Assembly: GCA_017503285.1 (NCBI GenBank)
Contig: JAFVTH010000028.1
Coordinates: forward strand, 1-36,596
Length of the DNA stretch: 36,596 nt
Source of the DNA: Clostridia bacterium
GTDB lineage: Bacteria; Bacillota; Clostridia; Oscillospirales; CAG-272
Reading direction: 5' to 3'
The translations under genes were made by a program, and so were the position numbers. Below are positions 1 to 7,919 of this stretch, piece after piece (position 1 is the stretch's first letter; each line of letters starts with the position of its first letter). Under the pieces are notes generated by a model that saw nothing but the letters and a program-made list of their open reading frames with translations, searched no databases and had not been told where the DNA came from.

Positions 1-264
1 ACCGTAGGATGAGAACCGTTGGTTCGATAATGAGCTTCCAAGAACGCGAGCCACAGGCGAAGCGCGATTGGCTAAAGCGAATTATACAGCGAGCCTTGGC
101 GAGTCGTAATCCTATCGGGTAGGCCAAAATGCCCTACCGTAGGATGAGAACCGTTGGTTCGATAATGAGCTTCCAAGAACGCGAGCCACGGGCGATGCGC
201 GATTGGCTAAAGCGAATTATACAGCGAGCCTTGGCCAGTCGTAATCCTATCGGGTAGGCCAAAA
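1..264. repeat. Tandem pair of structured 135-bp repeats
   Basis: Two copies lie head to tail with a period of 135 bases (1-129 and 136-264), joined by a six-base spacer (130-135). They differ at only three positions: 55/190 (A/G), 61/196 (A/T) and 101/236 (G/C). The unit bounded by GCCCTACCGTAGGAT (from 132) and ATCCTATCGGGTAGGC has imperfect terminal inverted repeats. Inside there is a GAACC-GTT-GGTTC hairpin, an AGCCA/TGGCT pair and a CCAAG/CTTGG pair, so the transcript could fold into a branched structure. The second copy ends ten bases before the ribosome binding site of the next gene. The first copy may continue off the window edge. I see no open reading frame here. A palindromic intergenic element (MITE- or REP-like) or structured leader is possible. 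Confidence 0.85.
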
Positions 265-286
265 AGTTTTTTGAAAGGAGGTCCTT

Positions 287-1699
287 ATGAAGGAAACTGA
301 TTCTAAATTAGAGCCTTGGAGCGACGGTGAGTTTAGGCGAATACATATTGACTATGACTATACGTATACCGACTGGTGGAAAAGCGATAGTGACCCGGGC
401 TACAACTATGTAAGGGATAAAAGTAATGATTCCTACTATGCAGATGGATATATATGTCAATATCTTGACGGAGATATTGAGGCATTTGTTGGTAGCACCC
501 TTTGCGCTCTGCAAGAGGACAAGTACGGCTTTTTTAAGTATGACAGATATGTTGAGATGATTGAGTTCGGCTGGGACGACACATGCTCTATCAGCATGTC
601 CTACATTATTGATTATTTTATCAAGTATGCTCGTTATGTAGGTGCTAAGTTTATTAGAATCCCAAACAAAGAGGACTTTCCAAAATTCTACTCTAAGATA
701 ACCTGGTGGGTTGATGAAACCTACGAAAACGACTGCTACATCATTTCCATAGACGACCCTATTGTTTACGATGAATATATCCATATAAAGCACTACGAGA
801 CGGATCTTGTTACGGTTGAGGACTTGTATTTTCTGCATTACATAGGCTATGAGGTAGGACGCGATGCTTGTGTTTACAAGCACTATTCCGGAGATGAAAT
901 CAGCATTGACAGGCGCACAGGGGTAATTACCTTTCCAAGCTACGTATGGCACGAGGGAGATGAGCCAACTATCCTTTCTCCACGCTACTTCCCTCATCTG
1001 TGCTTGTTCAGTAATTACTACACTCCAATCAAAGCCCACACGCTTGTTTACGATATAAAAATTGACGGCGTTGATTATGACCTTGCTCGCATTGGAAACG
1101 AGCAGCTTGTAATCTTTCACGATATTTCCGTGGAGGATAACATGTTTGACATCCTTTACAAAATCAGCAAGGCTACCAGCTTTGAAAAATACACTGTTTT
1201 TACAGCAAGCTTAAATATTGAGAGCCTGTTTTCAAAATATTCATATTGCGACAGAAGGATATCAAGCGACCTTTATTACAGCAGCTTGTGTCTTGAGTTT
1301 GACGGATGCGTTGTATACCCACCGCATAAAAAGAAACTTGCAGACCGTGACTTTAACGAAAGGCTCAGCAAAATCAAATCCTTTGGTCTGATAATTGAGG
1401 GAGAAAGCCAGCTAAGCGAGGCTTATGTATTTTTCGACCATTCCTACGCAAGGGCTATCTACAAAAATAAGGAATTTGAATTAAACAAAATTGACAAGCA
1501 AAAAATAGCAAATGCCCTATTTATGGCGCATTTTGGTGTTTGGGAAAAGGAATACACGGGCGATATGAATCTTTCCTGGGGCATTACGCTGGAGCTTGAG
1601 GACGAAACTCTCTCCTTCAGAGGAAACGGAGGCGCGCCTAAGATTTGGATGTACCTTGTTAATGATCTTATTGAGGGGCTTGGGTTAAATGAGATATAG
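287..1699 (+). CDS. Uncharacterised 470-aa acidic, tyrosine-rich protein
   Basis: I do not recognise this protein as a whole. It is rich in Tyr, Asp and Trp, has no signal peptide and no membrane segment, and looks cytoplasmic. Residues about 105-150 (YFIKYARYVGAKFIRIP followed by FPKFYSK) resemble the end of a GNAT acetyltransferase fold, but no complete acetyl-CoA loop is obvious. The C-terminal 40 residues (WGITLELEDETLSFRGNGGAPKIW) resemble a short beta-rich tail found on hypothetical Firmicutes proteins. The start is set by AAAGGAGGT at 274-282. The 3' end overlaps sfsA by 11 bases, so the two are probably translated together. The gene directly follows the tandem repeat, and its promoter must lie in or before that repeat. 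Function unknown. Confidence 0.8.
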   Translation: MKETDSKLEPWSDGEFRRIHIDYDYTYTDWWKSDSDPGYNYVRDKSNDSYYADGYICQYLDGDIEAFVGSTLCALQEDKYGFFKYDRYVEMIEFGWDDTCSISMSYIIDYFIKYARYVGAKFIRIPNKEDFPKFYSKITWWVDETYENDCYIISIDDPIVYDEYIHIKHYETDLVTVEDLYFLHYIGYEVGRDACVYKHYSGDEISIDRRTGVITFPSYVWHEGDEPTILSPRYFPHLCLFSNYYTPIKAHTLVYDIKIDGVDYDLARIGNEQLVIFHDISVEDNMFDILYKISKATSFEKYTVFTASLNIESLFSKYSYCDRRISSDLYYSSLCLEFDGCVVYPPHKKKLADRDFNERLSKIKSFGLIIEGESQLSEAYVFFDHSYARAIYKNKEFELNKIDKQKIANALFMAHFGVWEKEYTGDMNLSWGITLELEDETLSFRGNGGAPKIWMYLVNDLIEGLGLNEI

Positions 1700-2369
1700 C
1701 AGCACTATTAAGGGGAAATTTATCTCGCGCCCCAACAGATTTATTGCCAATGTGGAAATTGACGGACAGGCTACGGTTGTCCATGTAAAAAACACCGGCA
1801 GATGCAAGGAGCTGCTTACCGAGGGGGCTACTGTTATTTTAGCAGAGGGCAAAAATCCGCTGAGAAAAACAAAATACGATTTGATAGCTGTTTACAAGGG
1901 AGATATGCTTGTAAACATGGACTCACAGGTGCCAAACGATGTGGTATATGAATGGCTTTTAGAGAGCAATTTGTTTTCAAAGAATGCCCTTATCAAGCGT
2001 GAGCATACATATGGCAAGAGCAGGTTTGATATTTATGTCGAGGACGGAAAAAGGCGCGCCTTTATTGAGGTTAAGGGCGTTACATTGGAAAACGACGGAG
2101 TTGCCTCATTTCCGGATGCACCGACAGAACGAGGAGTCAAGCATCTTTTGCATCTTATCGAGTGCCAAAATGACGGATACGAGGCTTATATCTTCTTTGT
2201 TATACAAATGAAGGGCGTATATGCTTTCGTTCCAAACGATAAGACACATAAGGAGTTTGGAGATGCACTGCGCCTTTGTAAGCAAAGGGGTGTAAGCATA
2301 CTCTGCTATGACTCTATTGTGACAGAGGATAGCATAAAAATAAGCGACCCTGTGTCTATTTTGATATAA
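1689..2369 (+). CDS. sfsA: SfsA family nuclease (sugar fermentation stimulation protein)
   Basis: The 226-residue length is standard for SfsA. The N-terminal OB-fold part carries RPNRFIANVEIDG and VKNTGRCKELL. The C-terminal nuclease-like half carries RFDIYVE, IEVKGVTLE and FPDAPTERGVKHL, which are the family signatures. The family was named for an Escherichia coli sugar-fermentation phenotype and later members were described as nucleases acting on DNA or RNA; the physiological role remains unsettled. The ATG lies inside the preceding gene, overlapping it by 11 bases in another frame, which suggests translational coupling. The unit ends at a hairpin just after the stop codon. Confidence 0.95.
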   Translation: MRYSSTIKGKFISRPNRFIANVEIDGQATVVHVKNTGRCKELLTEGATVILAEGKNPLRKTKYDLIAVYKGDMLVNMDSQVPNDVVYEWLLESNLFSKNALIKREHTYGKSRFDIYVEDGKRRAFIEVKGVTLENDGVASFPDAPTERGVKHLLHLIECQNDGYEAYIFFVIQMKGVYAFVPNDKTHKEFGDALRLCKQRGVSILCYDSIVTEDSIKISDPVSILI

Positions 2370-2370
2370 A

Positions 2371-2400
2371 AAATGCTGAGCAAATCGCTCAGCATTTTTG
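2371..2400. terminator. Bidirectional terminator between sfsA and the LRR lipoprotein gene
   Basis: Stem AAATGCTGAGC / GCTCAGCATTT (11 bp) with loop AAATC, followed by T-runs in both directions. It sits between convergent stop codons at 2369 and 2403. Confidence 0.9.
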
Positions 2401-2402
2401 TT

Positions 2403-4076
2403 TTATTGCTTTGGAACAAGCTTGCCGTTTTCTACCTTAAAGCTTGTGTTTTCACTATCTACCGTGAATGTAATTTCACAGTCCTCAAAAGCGTTTTCCG
2501 CAACCCTGGTTATATTTTTTGTAATGTGGATTTGGGTAAGTGATATGCAACCGTCAAAGGCATATTCTCCAATTTCCACAGCTGTGCTTGGTAGGTTAAC
2601 CGCACTTAGAGATGTGGCACCTGCAAGCATTGATGGAGCTATATTTGTTATGCCCTCCGGTATTGTAAGCTCTAAAAGCGATGTGCAACCAAGGAAGGCA
2701 GAGCCCTTAATTTCCTCAAGACCATTTGGCAGGATAATTTCCTTAAGTGATACACAGTTTTCAAAGGCGTTATAGTTTACAAGCTTTACTCCACTTGGAA
2801 TGGCAACGCTTTCAAGGCTTGAATTTGAAAAGGCAAATTTTCCAACCTCTGTAGTTCCGTTAGCTACTGTATATTCCTTAGCGCTTGCGCCTGCAAAATA
2901 TTGGATTAAGGTCTTTTCATCCTTTGAATAAAGCGCGCCGTTTTTTACAGTCAGCACTGTGTTCTCTGCGCTCATTATTATTTCTTTGAGGCTTGTACAA
3001 TTATAGAAGCATTTTTCGCCAAGGGAAATAACCCCTTTGCCTATTTCCACATTTTCAAGTAGCTCAGAGCCGTCAAAGGCAGAGCTTCCTATATACAAGA
3101 CGGAATCAGGAATAACTACACGTGTCAGATTAGATTTTGAAAATACACCGGATGCAATACCAACGATGCTATCAGTAATAGAAATATCTTGTGCGACCTC
3201 GTCACTATCGCAGGCAACTATCCATTTGCCAAGAACGTAAATGCCATCATATTTCGAGACAAGAGAGTCACAGCCCATAAACGCCTTGTCGCCTATGTAG
3301 GTAACGCTTGAGGTGTTAATACCTGTAAGCTTGGAGCATCCTCTAAAGGCGCCATCATTTATTTTTACAAATGGGCTTGCCAGCTCAATAGATTCAAGGG
3401 AAGCACAGCCGGCAAAAAGGCTGACAGGAACCTCGGAAAGGCTATTTCTCAGCTTTGCAGTTTTCAGGCTTTCGCAGTTAAAAAAAGCATGCTCGCCAAG
3501 GGAAGTAACGGAGCTTGGCACAGATATAAAGGTAAGACCGGAATTTGAAAACGCCTTGTTCCCGATTGCGGTAACCTTATCGTGAATGGCTACACTTTCA
3601 AGAGAAAAGCAGTTTGTAAAGGTATTGTCCTTAATTTCAGTAACCTTGGCGGGGATATCTATACTAACAAGCGATGCACAGCCGTAAAACGCGCCCTCAC
3701 CAATTTCCTCAATGGTGCTTGGCAAGGTAATTCTTTCTACCTGTGTAAGATGAGAAAGACCACCGTCTGCGATATATTTAATTCCCTCGGGAATTGTGAT
3801 TTTTGTAATATATGGAGCGTCCTTTGTGTCAAAGCCACGAATACCTACAACCGGCAAGCCGTTATATGTATCAGGTATTATAACCTCCATATCTGTAAGA
3901 GTATCGTCCTTGTTGTAAACGCCTATAAATTCATAGCCGTTTTTGTCCTCGGTAAGAAGGAACATAAGGTCGCCTGTCTTATACTGCCCATCATCTTCTG
4001 TGTTTTGGCAGCCACATCCAACAAAGGCAAGGACAACTGTTAAAATTATAAGTGAAAGTAAAAGTATTTTTTTCAT
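2403..4076 (-). CDS. BspA-type leucine-rich-repeat lipoprotein
   Basis: A 557-residue surface protein. Residues 1-21 form a lipoprotein signal with a lipobox ending VGC, so Cys21 is the likely lipidated residue. From about residue 70 to the end it is built of LRR_5 (Treponema pallidum/BspA type) repeats of roughly 23 residues with the pattern I.sIGe.AF.gC.sL..I.iP. A non-repeat N-terminal stretch (about 30-70) precedes them, and the last 20 residues form a short cap. Such proteins are exported and often bind host or microbial surfaces; the ligand here cannot be read. The start follows a modest AGGA site. The gene is the last of the coaW operon, eight bases after the methyltransferase stop. 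Confidence 0.93.
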   Translation of the reverse strand: MKKILLLSLIILTVVLAFVGCGCQNTEDDGQYKTGDLMFLLTEDKNGYEFIGVYNKDDTLTDMEVIIPDTYNGLPVVGIRGFDTKDAPYITKITIPEGIKYIADGGLSHLTQVERITLPSTIEEIGEGAFYGCASLVSIDIPAKVTEIKDNTFTNCFSLESVAIHDKVTAIGNKAFSNSGLTFISVPSSVTSLGEHAFFNCESLKTAKLRNSLSEVPVSLFAGCASLESIELASPFVKINDGAFRGCSKLTGINTSSVTYIGDKAFMGCDSLVSKYDGIYVLGKWIVACDSDEVAQDISITDSIVGIASGVFSKSNLTRVVIPDSVLYIGSSAFDGSELLENVEIGKGVISLGEKCFYNCTSLKEIIMSAENTVLTVKNGALYSKDEKTLIQYFAGASAKEYTVANGTTEVGKFAFSNSSLESVAIPSGVKLVNYNAFENCVSLKEIILPNGLEEIKGSAFLGCTSLLELTIPEGITNIAPSMLAGATSLSAVNLPSTAVEIGEYAFDGCISLTQIHITKNITRVAENAFEDCEITFTVDSENTSFKVENGKLVPKQ

Positions 4077-4084
4077 ATTTATTC

Positions 4085-5101
4085 CTATAACAAAAATTTA
4101 TAAAATTCTCTTAGATATTCAAAGCTGATATATTCCTTAAGCTCACTAAGCGTGCCCTGCCATGTGCCGTTTTTTGCGCCCTTATAAAGGTTTTCAAAAA
4201 CGAACCAGCGAATATTGGAAAGAAGGGACTTTTCTATCCAGTAGCAAAACTTAACGCCCTTATTTATCCTTTCTGCCTTTTTCATACGGGTGTAAAGCTC
4301 CACACCGTCAGAAACATCGTGCCAAAGGTCAACAAAGGCTGTGTCGTAATGCTCATTTGCCATTTGCTCTCTTGCATAATCAATTGCGTCAGCCAAAACA
4401 ATTTTAATTTTATCCTTGTTTTCAAACTGTGGCAGAATATGCTTTTCAAAAAGGCTTATAACGCTTTTATCCCTTTCGATAATAGTTATACTTTTAACCT
4501 CGGGCTTTAAGCTTGCCATATAAGCAAAATAGCCAATACCAAGCCCAAAAACGCACACGTCTCCCCACATTTTTTCAAGATGTGGCTTCATGGTTTCTAT
4601 TTCATTTGGCTTAATTGCCATCCATTCAACACCGTTTTCAAAGACGGTAGGAAAGGAAAATTTTTCTCTGAAAAAGCCAATTTGCGGTATTTCGCGATAG
4701 TTATCATCAATGATAATGTCATCCCAAATAATGCCCTCGTATGGCTCATAATGCTGGTATCCAAGATCCCAGCTACCATCCTTTACGGTTGGAATTTTAA
4801 TGTTTTTGTAAAATGGGTTTTCGTAATATTTTTTGGGGTCAAGCATTTTTACTGCTCTTTTGAAATATTCTCTTTCAAAAATCTCAATCTCATCCTCGTC
4901 CTCGCTAAGGGCATTAGCAAGGAAAATTGCAAAGGCATATTCCTCGTTTTCAGCCACTCCCCCGCCAATTTCCTCCATAATTTCCTTAGAAACAAGGAAA
5001 GGAAAATTGTTAAGATAGGTAGCAACGGCACGAAAAACTGAAAAGTTTTTCGCCTTCATTTCGTTGATTTTTTCAAGCTCTAAAAGCTCTTTTTTATCCA
5101 T
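4085..5101 (-). CDS. Class I SAM-dependent methyltransferase-like protein (spermidine-synthase-like fold)
   Basis: The 338-residue protein has an unassigned helical N-terminal part (1-150) and a Rossmann methyltransferase core: motif I FGLGIGYFA at about 185-193, the acidic end of strand 2 (IIERD, 207-211), ADAID at about 237-241 and FVDLWHD at about 256-262. The arrangement resembles spermidine-synthase-like methyltransferases, but the substrate is not evident. No signal peptide. It starts one base after the coaW stop codon, so it is coupled to coaW, and is followed eight bases later by the LRR lipoprotein. The pairing with a CoA-pathway kinase does not by itself reveal the substrate. Enzyme fold: confident; reaction: unknown. 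Confidence 0.8.
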   Translation of the reverse strand: MDKKELLELEKINEMKAKNFSVFRAVATYLNNFPFLVSKEIMEEIGGGVAENEEYAFAIFLANALSEDEDEIEIFEREYFKRAVKMLDPKKYYENPFYKNIKIPTVKDGSWDLGYQHYEPYEGIIWDDIIIDDNYREIPQIGFFREKFSFPTVFENGVEWMAIKPNEIETMKPHLEKMWGDVCVFGLGIGYFAYMASLKPEVKSITIIERDKSVISLFEKHILPQFENKDKIKIVLADAIDYAREQMANEHYDTAFVDLWHDVSDGVELYTRMKKAERINKGVKFCYWIEKSLLSNIRWFVFENLYKGAKNGTWQGTLSELKEYISFEYLREFYKFLL

Positions 5102-5102
5102 A

Positions 5103-5927
5103 TTATCTCTCGAAGGATGAAAGTGCTGCGCCTATAACTGTGCTAAACTGCGCATTTTCCGGAATAACAAAGTTCATATTAAACATCTCATTAAGAACAT
5201 TGAAAACTCCGGGGGCCTGGGACATTTGTGTTAGGTTTCCTGTAAGGACAATATCCTTAATATTAAACTGCTTTGATGCAAAGTATGCTACCATACCTAT
5301 TGTTTCAAATACCATATTTACAAGACCAAGAGCAAGGTCACCATTAGTTGCAAGGTCGCTAAGCTTACCGAAGTTGGACGCTGTCATATGGCTTGTAAGA
5401 CCGATATCCTTTTTGGACATATCGCCAACCCTAAGGTCGATATTTGTAATATCGCCTGTTTTCGCAAGGTCATCTATATGCTCTATCTTGTTAAGACCCA
5501 AAAGCTTTTGTGAAAGACCCATTATTGTGCCACCGCCAACACCTGTACCTCCAAGATAGTCAGGTGCGAAGCCACGCTTTGCGTGAACAAGGGCAGTACC
5601 TGTGCCGAGGCTGGCAATAATTGCCTCGTCAAGCTTGGAAAGATAAAGTCCACCAAGACCTATGCTCTTAAACTCAGGTGTAACCTCGCATTTAAGGTTA
5701 TAAATTGGCTTATTTACATATGATGAGCCAACTCCTGTTATCATAACCTTTTCTATATCGTTAAGTCCAAGTCCATTTGTGTCAGTAAACTTACCAAATG
5801 CACCATAAATTGATGTAATTGGGTCGTCTGCTGTAACAAACATTGGCTTAATTAAATTTTTATTGCTGTCGAAGCCAACAATTTTAGTTGTGCTACCACC
5901 GATATCAATACCTATAACTACGCTCAT
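5103..5927 (-). CDS. coaW: Type II pantothenate kinase
   Basis: Phosphorylates pantothenate in the first committed step of coenzyme A synthesis. The 274-residue length and the actin-like ATPase fold match the Staphylococcus aureus/eukaryotic type II family: phosphate-1 motif GIDIGGSTTKIVGFD at residues 6-20, ASLGTGTALV, GGTGVGGGTIMGL and the C-terminal VLTGNL and GAALS segments. Type II enzymes are typically little inhibited by CoA, so flux may not be under the usual feedback; that is family knowledge, not visible here. First gene of a three-gene operon (coaW, methyltransferase, LRR lipoprotein) with its own promoter at 5958-5986. ATG is preceded by AAGGAG. Confidence 0.93.
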   Translation of the reverse strand: MSVVIGIDIGGSTTKIVGFDSNKNLIKPMFVTADDPITSIYGAFGKFTDTNGLGLNDIEKVMITGVGSSYVNKPIYNLKCEVTPEFKSIGLGGLYLSKLDEAIIASLGTGTALVHAKRGFAPDYLGGTGVGGGTIMGLSQKLLGLNKIEHIDDLAKTGDITNIDLRVGDMSKKDIGLTSHMTASNFGKLSDLATNGDLALGLVNMVFETIGMVAYFASKQFNIKDIVLTGNLTQMSQAPGVFNVLNEMFNMNFVIPENAQFSTVIGAALSSFER

Positions 5928-5957
5928 TTTCCCTGTCTCCTTTGCGTATTTTTATTA

Positions 5958-5986
5958 ATTTTACCACAGGAACACAAAAAAATCAA
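5958..5986 (-). promoter_or_regulatory. Sigma-A promoter of the coaW operon
   Basis: On the minus strand, -35 TTGATT (5981-5986) and -10 TAAAAT (5958-5963) are separated by exactly 17 bases. It lies between the upstream terminator and the coaW start. Confidence 0.7.
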
Positions 5987-6001
5987 TACTATACATAAAA
6001 A

Positions 6002-6023
6002 GGACACAGCATAAGCTGTGCCC
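6002..6023 (-). terminator. Terminator after the Gfo/Idh/MocA gene
   Basis: Minus-strand stem GGGCACAGC / GCTGTGTCC with loop TTAT, followed by TTTTT, eight bases after the stop codon. Confidence 0.88.
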
Positions 6024-6030
6024 TGTTTTA

Positions 6031-7053
6031 TTATAACTGTATTTCGTGTCCAAGCTCCGCTGATTTATAGATAGCCTCCAAAATCTTAACCATATTTACG
6101 CCCTGCTCAGGAGTAAAGTCCGGCTCTGCCTTGCCCTCAATAACGTCGATAAAGTGACGGATATTGCTCTCGTGATGAGGTGGACAAGCATAGTCATCAA
6201 TACTTGGGTTGATTGTAACATTAGTTCCGCATTCCTCGGTAAAGACAGAAAACTTCCTGTCAATTCCGGACATACGTGAGCCTGCCTTCTCTCCCCTTAG
6301 CTCAACAAACATTTGATCGCATTCAATATTTGATGCCCAAGAAAACTCAATCTGCAGGCAAGCGCCGTTGTCGAAGCGAATAAAGCCCATCGCAAGGTCC
6401 TCAACATCAGTTTTTGAATATGATGTGTGTGGAAACTTTGAATATGTAGAGCCACTAACGGTAACAGGCTTTGGGTTGCCCATCAAGTACATAGCAAGGT
6501 CGATAATATGAACGCCAAGGTCAATAAGTGGTCCGCCACCAGACTGCTTCTTATCGGTAAACCAGCCACCCCAGCCGGGAATACCTCTGCGCCTAATCCA
6601 GCCACAGCGACCTGCGTAAATCTCTCCCATTTTGCCCTCGGCAATAAATTGCTTTAGGAATTTGGTTGTTGGACGATAACGGTTATTTCTTATAACCATA
6701 AGGGTTTTGCCACTTTTTTCAGCTGCAGCCTTCATTTTCTCGGCTTCTGCTACGTTTATTGCATCAGGCTTTTCACAAATTGTGTTTACACCCTTATTAA
6801 GAGCATAAATTGCAGCCTTTGAGTGTATGTTGTTTGGTGTGCAGATATCTACAGCATCAAGCTCCTCGCTATCAAGCATTTCCTCGTAGCTTGTATAGAG
6901 CCTTGCCTTTGGATATCTTTCCGCCATTTTATCAAGCTTTTCCTTGTCAATATCGCAAATGGCAACAATTTCCACGTTGTCAAGCTTGTCATATGCAGGC
7001 AGGTGACAGCCTTGACAAATTTTGCCTGCACCTATAATACCGATTTTAAGCAT
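6031..7053 (-). CDS. Gfo/Idh/MocA family NAD(P)-dependent oxidoreductase
   Basis: A 340-residue cytoplasmic dehydrogenase acting on sugars, inositols or related polyols. N-terminal Rossmann fold with GIIGAGKICQ at residues 5-14 for the dinucleotide, VAICDID at the end of strand 2 and the family EKP motif at about 94-96 (the Lys is the usual catalytic residue). The C-terminal alpha/beta domain contains GGGPLIDLGVHIIDLAMYLMG, in which the DLGVH..D pattern supplies the other catalytic residues. The substrate cannot be read. The ATG shares its A with the ThuA stop codon (TAATG), so the two are translationally coupled, and ThuA-Gfo pairs are common in carbohydrate catabolism. Confidence 0.92.
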   Translation of the reverse strand: MLKIGIIGAGKICQGCHLPAYDKLDNVEIVAICDIDKEKLDKMAERYPKARLYTSYEEMLDSEELDAVDICTPNNIHSKAAIYALNKGVNTICEKPDAINVAEAEKMKAAAEKSGKTLMVIRNNRYRPTTKFLKQFIAEGKMGEIYAGRCGWIRRRGIPGWGGWFTDKKQSGGGPLIDLGVHIIDLAMYLMGNPKPVTVSGSTYSKFPHTSYSKTDVEDLAMGFIRFDNGACLQIEFSWASNIECDQMFVELRGEKAGSRMSGIDRKFSVFTEECGTNVTINPSIDDYACPPHHESNIRHFIDVIEGKAEPDFTPEQGVNMVKILEAIYKSAELGHEIQL

Positions 7054-7790
7054 TATTTTTCCTCAAGTCTTGCAATCCAAGGGCACTCAAGCTTAATTTT
7101 GCAAGCCGGGTTTGCCCATCTAACTGCGTTTGTAATAATCTTTTGAACATTTTCATTATAGAAGGTTGGGAAGGTTTCATGTCCGGGCTGGAAGTAGAAT
7201 ACCTTGCCGTTTTCTCTGTGCCAAATTGCGCCGGAACGGAAAACCTCACCACCATTGTACCAGCCAATCATAAGGAGCTTATCCGGCTCCGGAATGCCAA
7301 ATGGCTCGGAATATGTTTCCTCTGCCTCAAGCTCAAAAAACCTATCATTCAAGCCGGCTGTAATTGGGTGGTTGTGGTCAAGAATCCAAATTCTTTCCTT
7401 ATCATTGCTTTCTCTCCAGCCAAGATTACAGGTTGTACCCATAAGAAGCTTGAAAAGCTTGGAGTGGTGCGCAGAGTGAAGGAAGATAATACCCATACCG
7501 GAAAGAACTGCGTCCTTTACCTTAAGCGCGATTTCGTCAGGAACCTCACCGTGCTTTACGTGACCCCACCAAAGCATAACGTCGGTATTTTCAAGAAGCT
7601 CATCAGTAATGCCTGCATCTGCCCTCAAATTACCCTCCTCGTCGTGAAGGGTTGCAGTTGTAACCTCTATGTCCTCATTTGTAGAAAGGAACTCCTTAAT
7701 TGCGTTGTGAATACCCTTTGGATAAACCTCTTTTACCTTTTCATCCTTGAGCTCATGCCAATATTCATTCCATACAGTAACCTTAATCAT
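7053..7790 (-). CDS. ThuA-like domain protein (trehalose-utilisation family)
   Basis: A 245-residue protein covering one ThuA-like, glutamine-amidotransferase-fold domain. Recognisable segments are VTVWNEYWHE at the start, DVMLWWGHVKHGEVPD, GMGIIFLHSAHHSK, the HPITAGL element and the C-terminal GKVFYFQPGHETFPTFYN. The usual amidotransferase nucleophile Cys is absent at the elbow (HSAHH), as is normal for ThuA proteins. Members are linked to sugar catabolism, with no generally agreed reaction. It heads a two-gene operon with the Gfo/Idh/MocA dehydrogenase, which may act on the same sugar. ATG follows GAGGTG; promoter at 7816-7844. Confidence 0.9.
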   Translation of the reverse strand: MIKVTVWNEYWHELKDEKVKEVYPKGIHNAIKEFLSTNEDIEVTTATLHDEEGNLRADAGITDELLENTDVMLWWGHVKHGEVPDEIALKVKDAVLSGMGIIFLHSAHHSKLFKLLMGTTCNLGWRESNDKERIWILDHNHPITAGLNDRFFELEAEETYSEPFGIPEPDKLLMIGWYNGGEVFRSGAIWHRENGKVFYFQPGHETFPTFYNENVQKIITNAVRWANPACKIKLECPWIARLEEK

Positions 7791-7815
7791 TTCAGCACCT
7801 CACTGTTTTTTTCTT

Positions 7816-7844
7816 AGTATACCATATGCCCCCTCATAATTCAA
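7816..7844 (-). promoter_or_regulatory. Promoter of the ThuA-Gfo operon
   Basis: Minus strand: -35 TTGAAT (7839-7844), 17-bp spacer, -10 TATACT (7816-7821), 25 bases upstream of the ThuA ATG. It is divergent from the ung promoter. Confidence 0.7.
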
Positions 7845-7862
7845 GTAAATAGCCAAATTTTA

Positions 7863-7891
7863 TTGACTTTTTTTGCCAAAAATGATAGGAT
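7863..7891 (+). promoter_or_regulatory. Promoter of ung
   Basis: Plus strand: -35 TTGACT (7863-7868), 17-bp spacer, -10 TAGGAT (7886-7891). A second -10-like TATAAT begins at 7891, but its spacing to the same -35 is 22 bases. Transcription from about 7898 leaves a short leader with the ribosome binding site at 7908-7914. Confidence 0.55.
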
Positions 7892-7919
7892 ATAATTGTA
7901 TTTTATGGGAGGTGATTTT

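Noticed and set aside
1-264. tRNA genes or CRISPR in the tandem repeat
   Set aside because: GGTTCGA resembles a T-loop, but no acceptor or anticodon arms form. Two long copies with a 6-base spacer are not a CRISPR array.
308-1120. Long open frame on the minus strand opposite the 470-aa gene (270 aa)
   Set aside because: No binding site, composition typical of an antisense shadow, and the plus-strand frame has a strong Shine-Dalgarno and overlaps sfsA.
7143-7817. 224-aa plus-strand frame
   Set aside because: Exactly antisense to the ThuA gene, which has clear family motifs, a promoter and a binding site.
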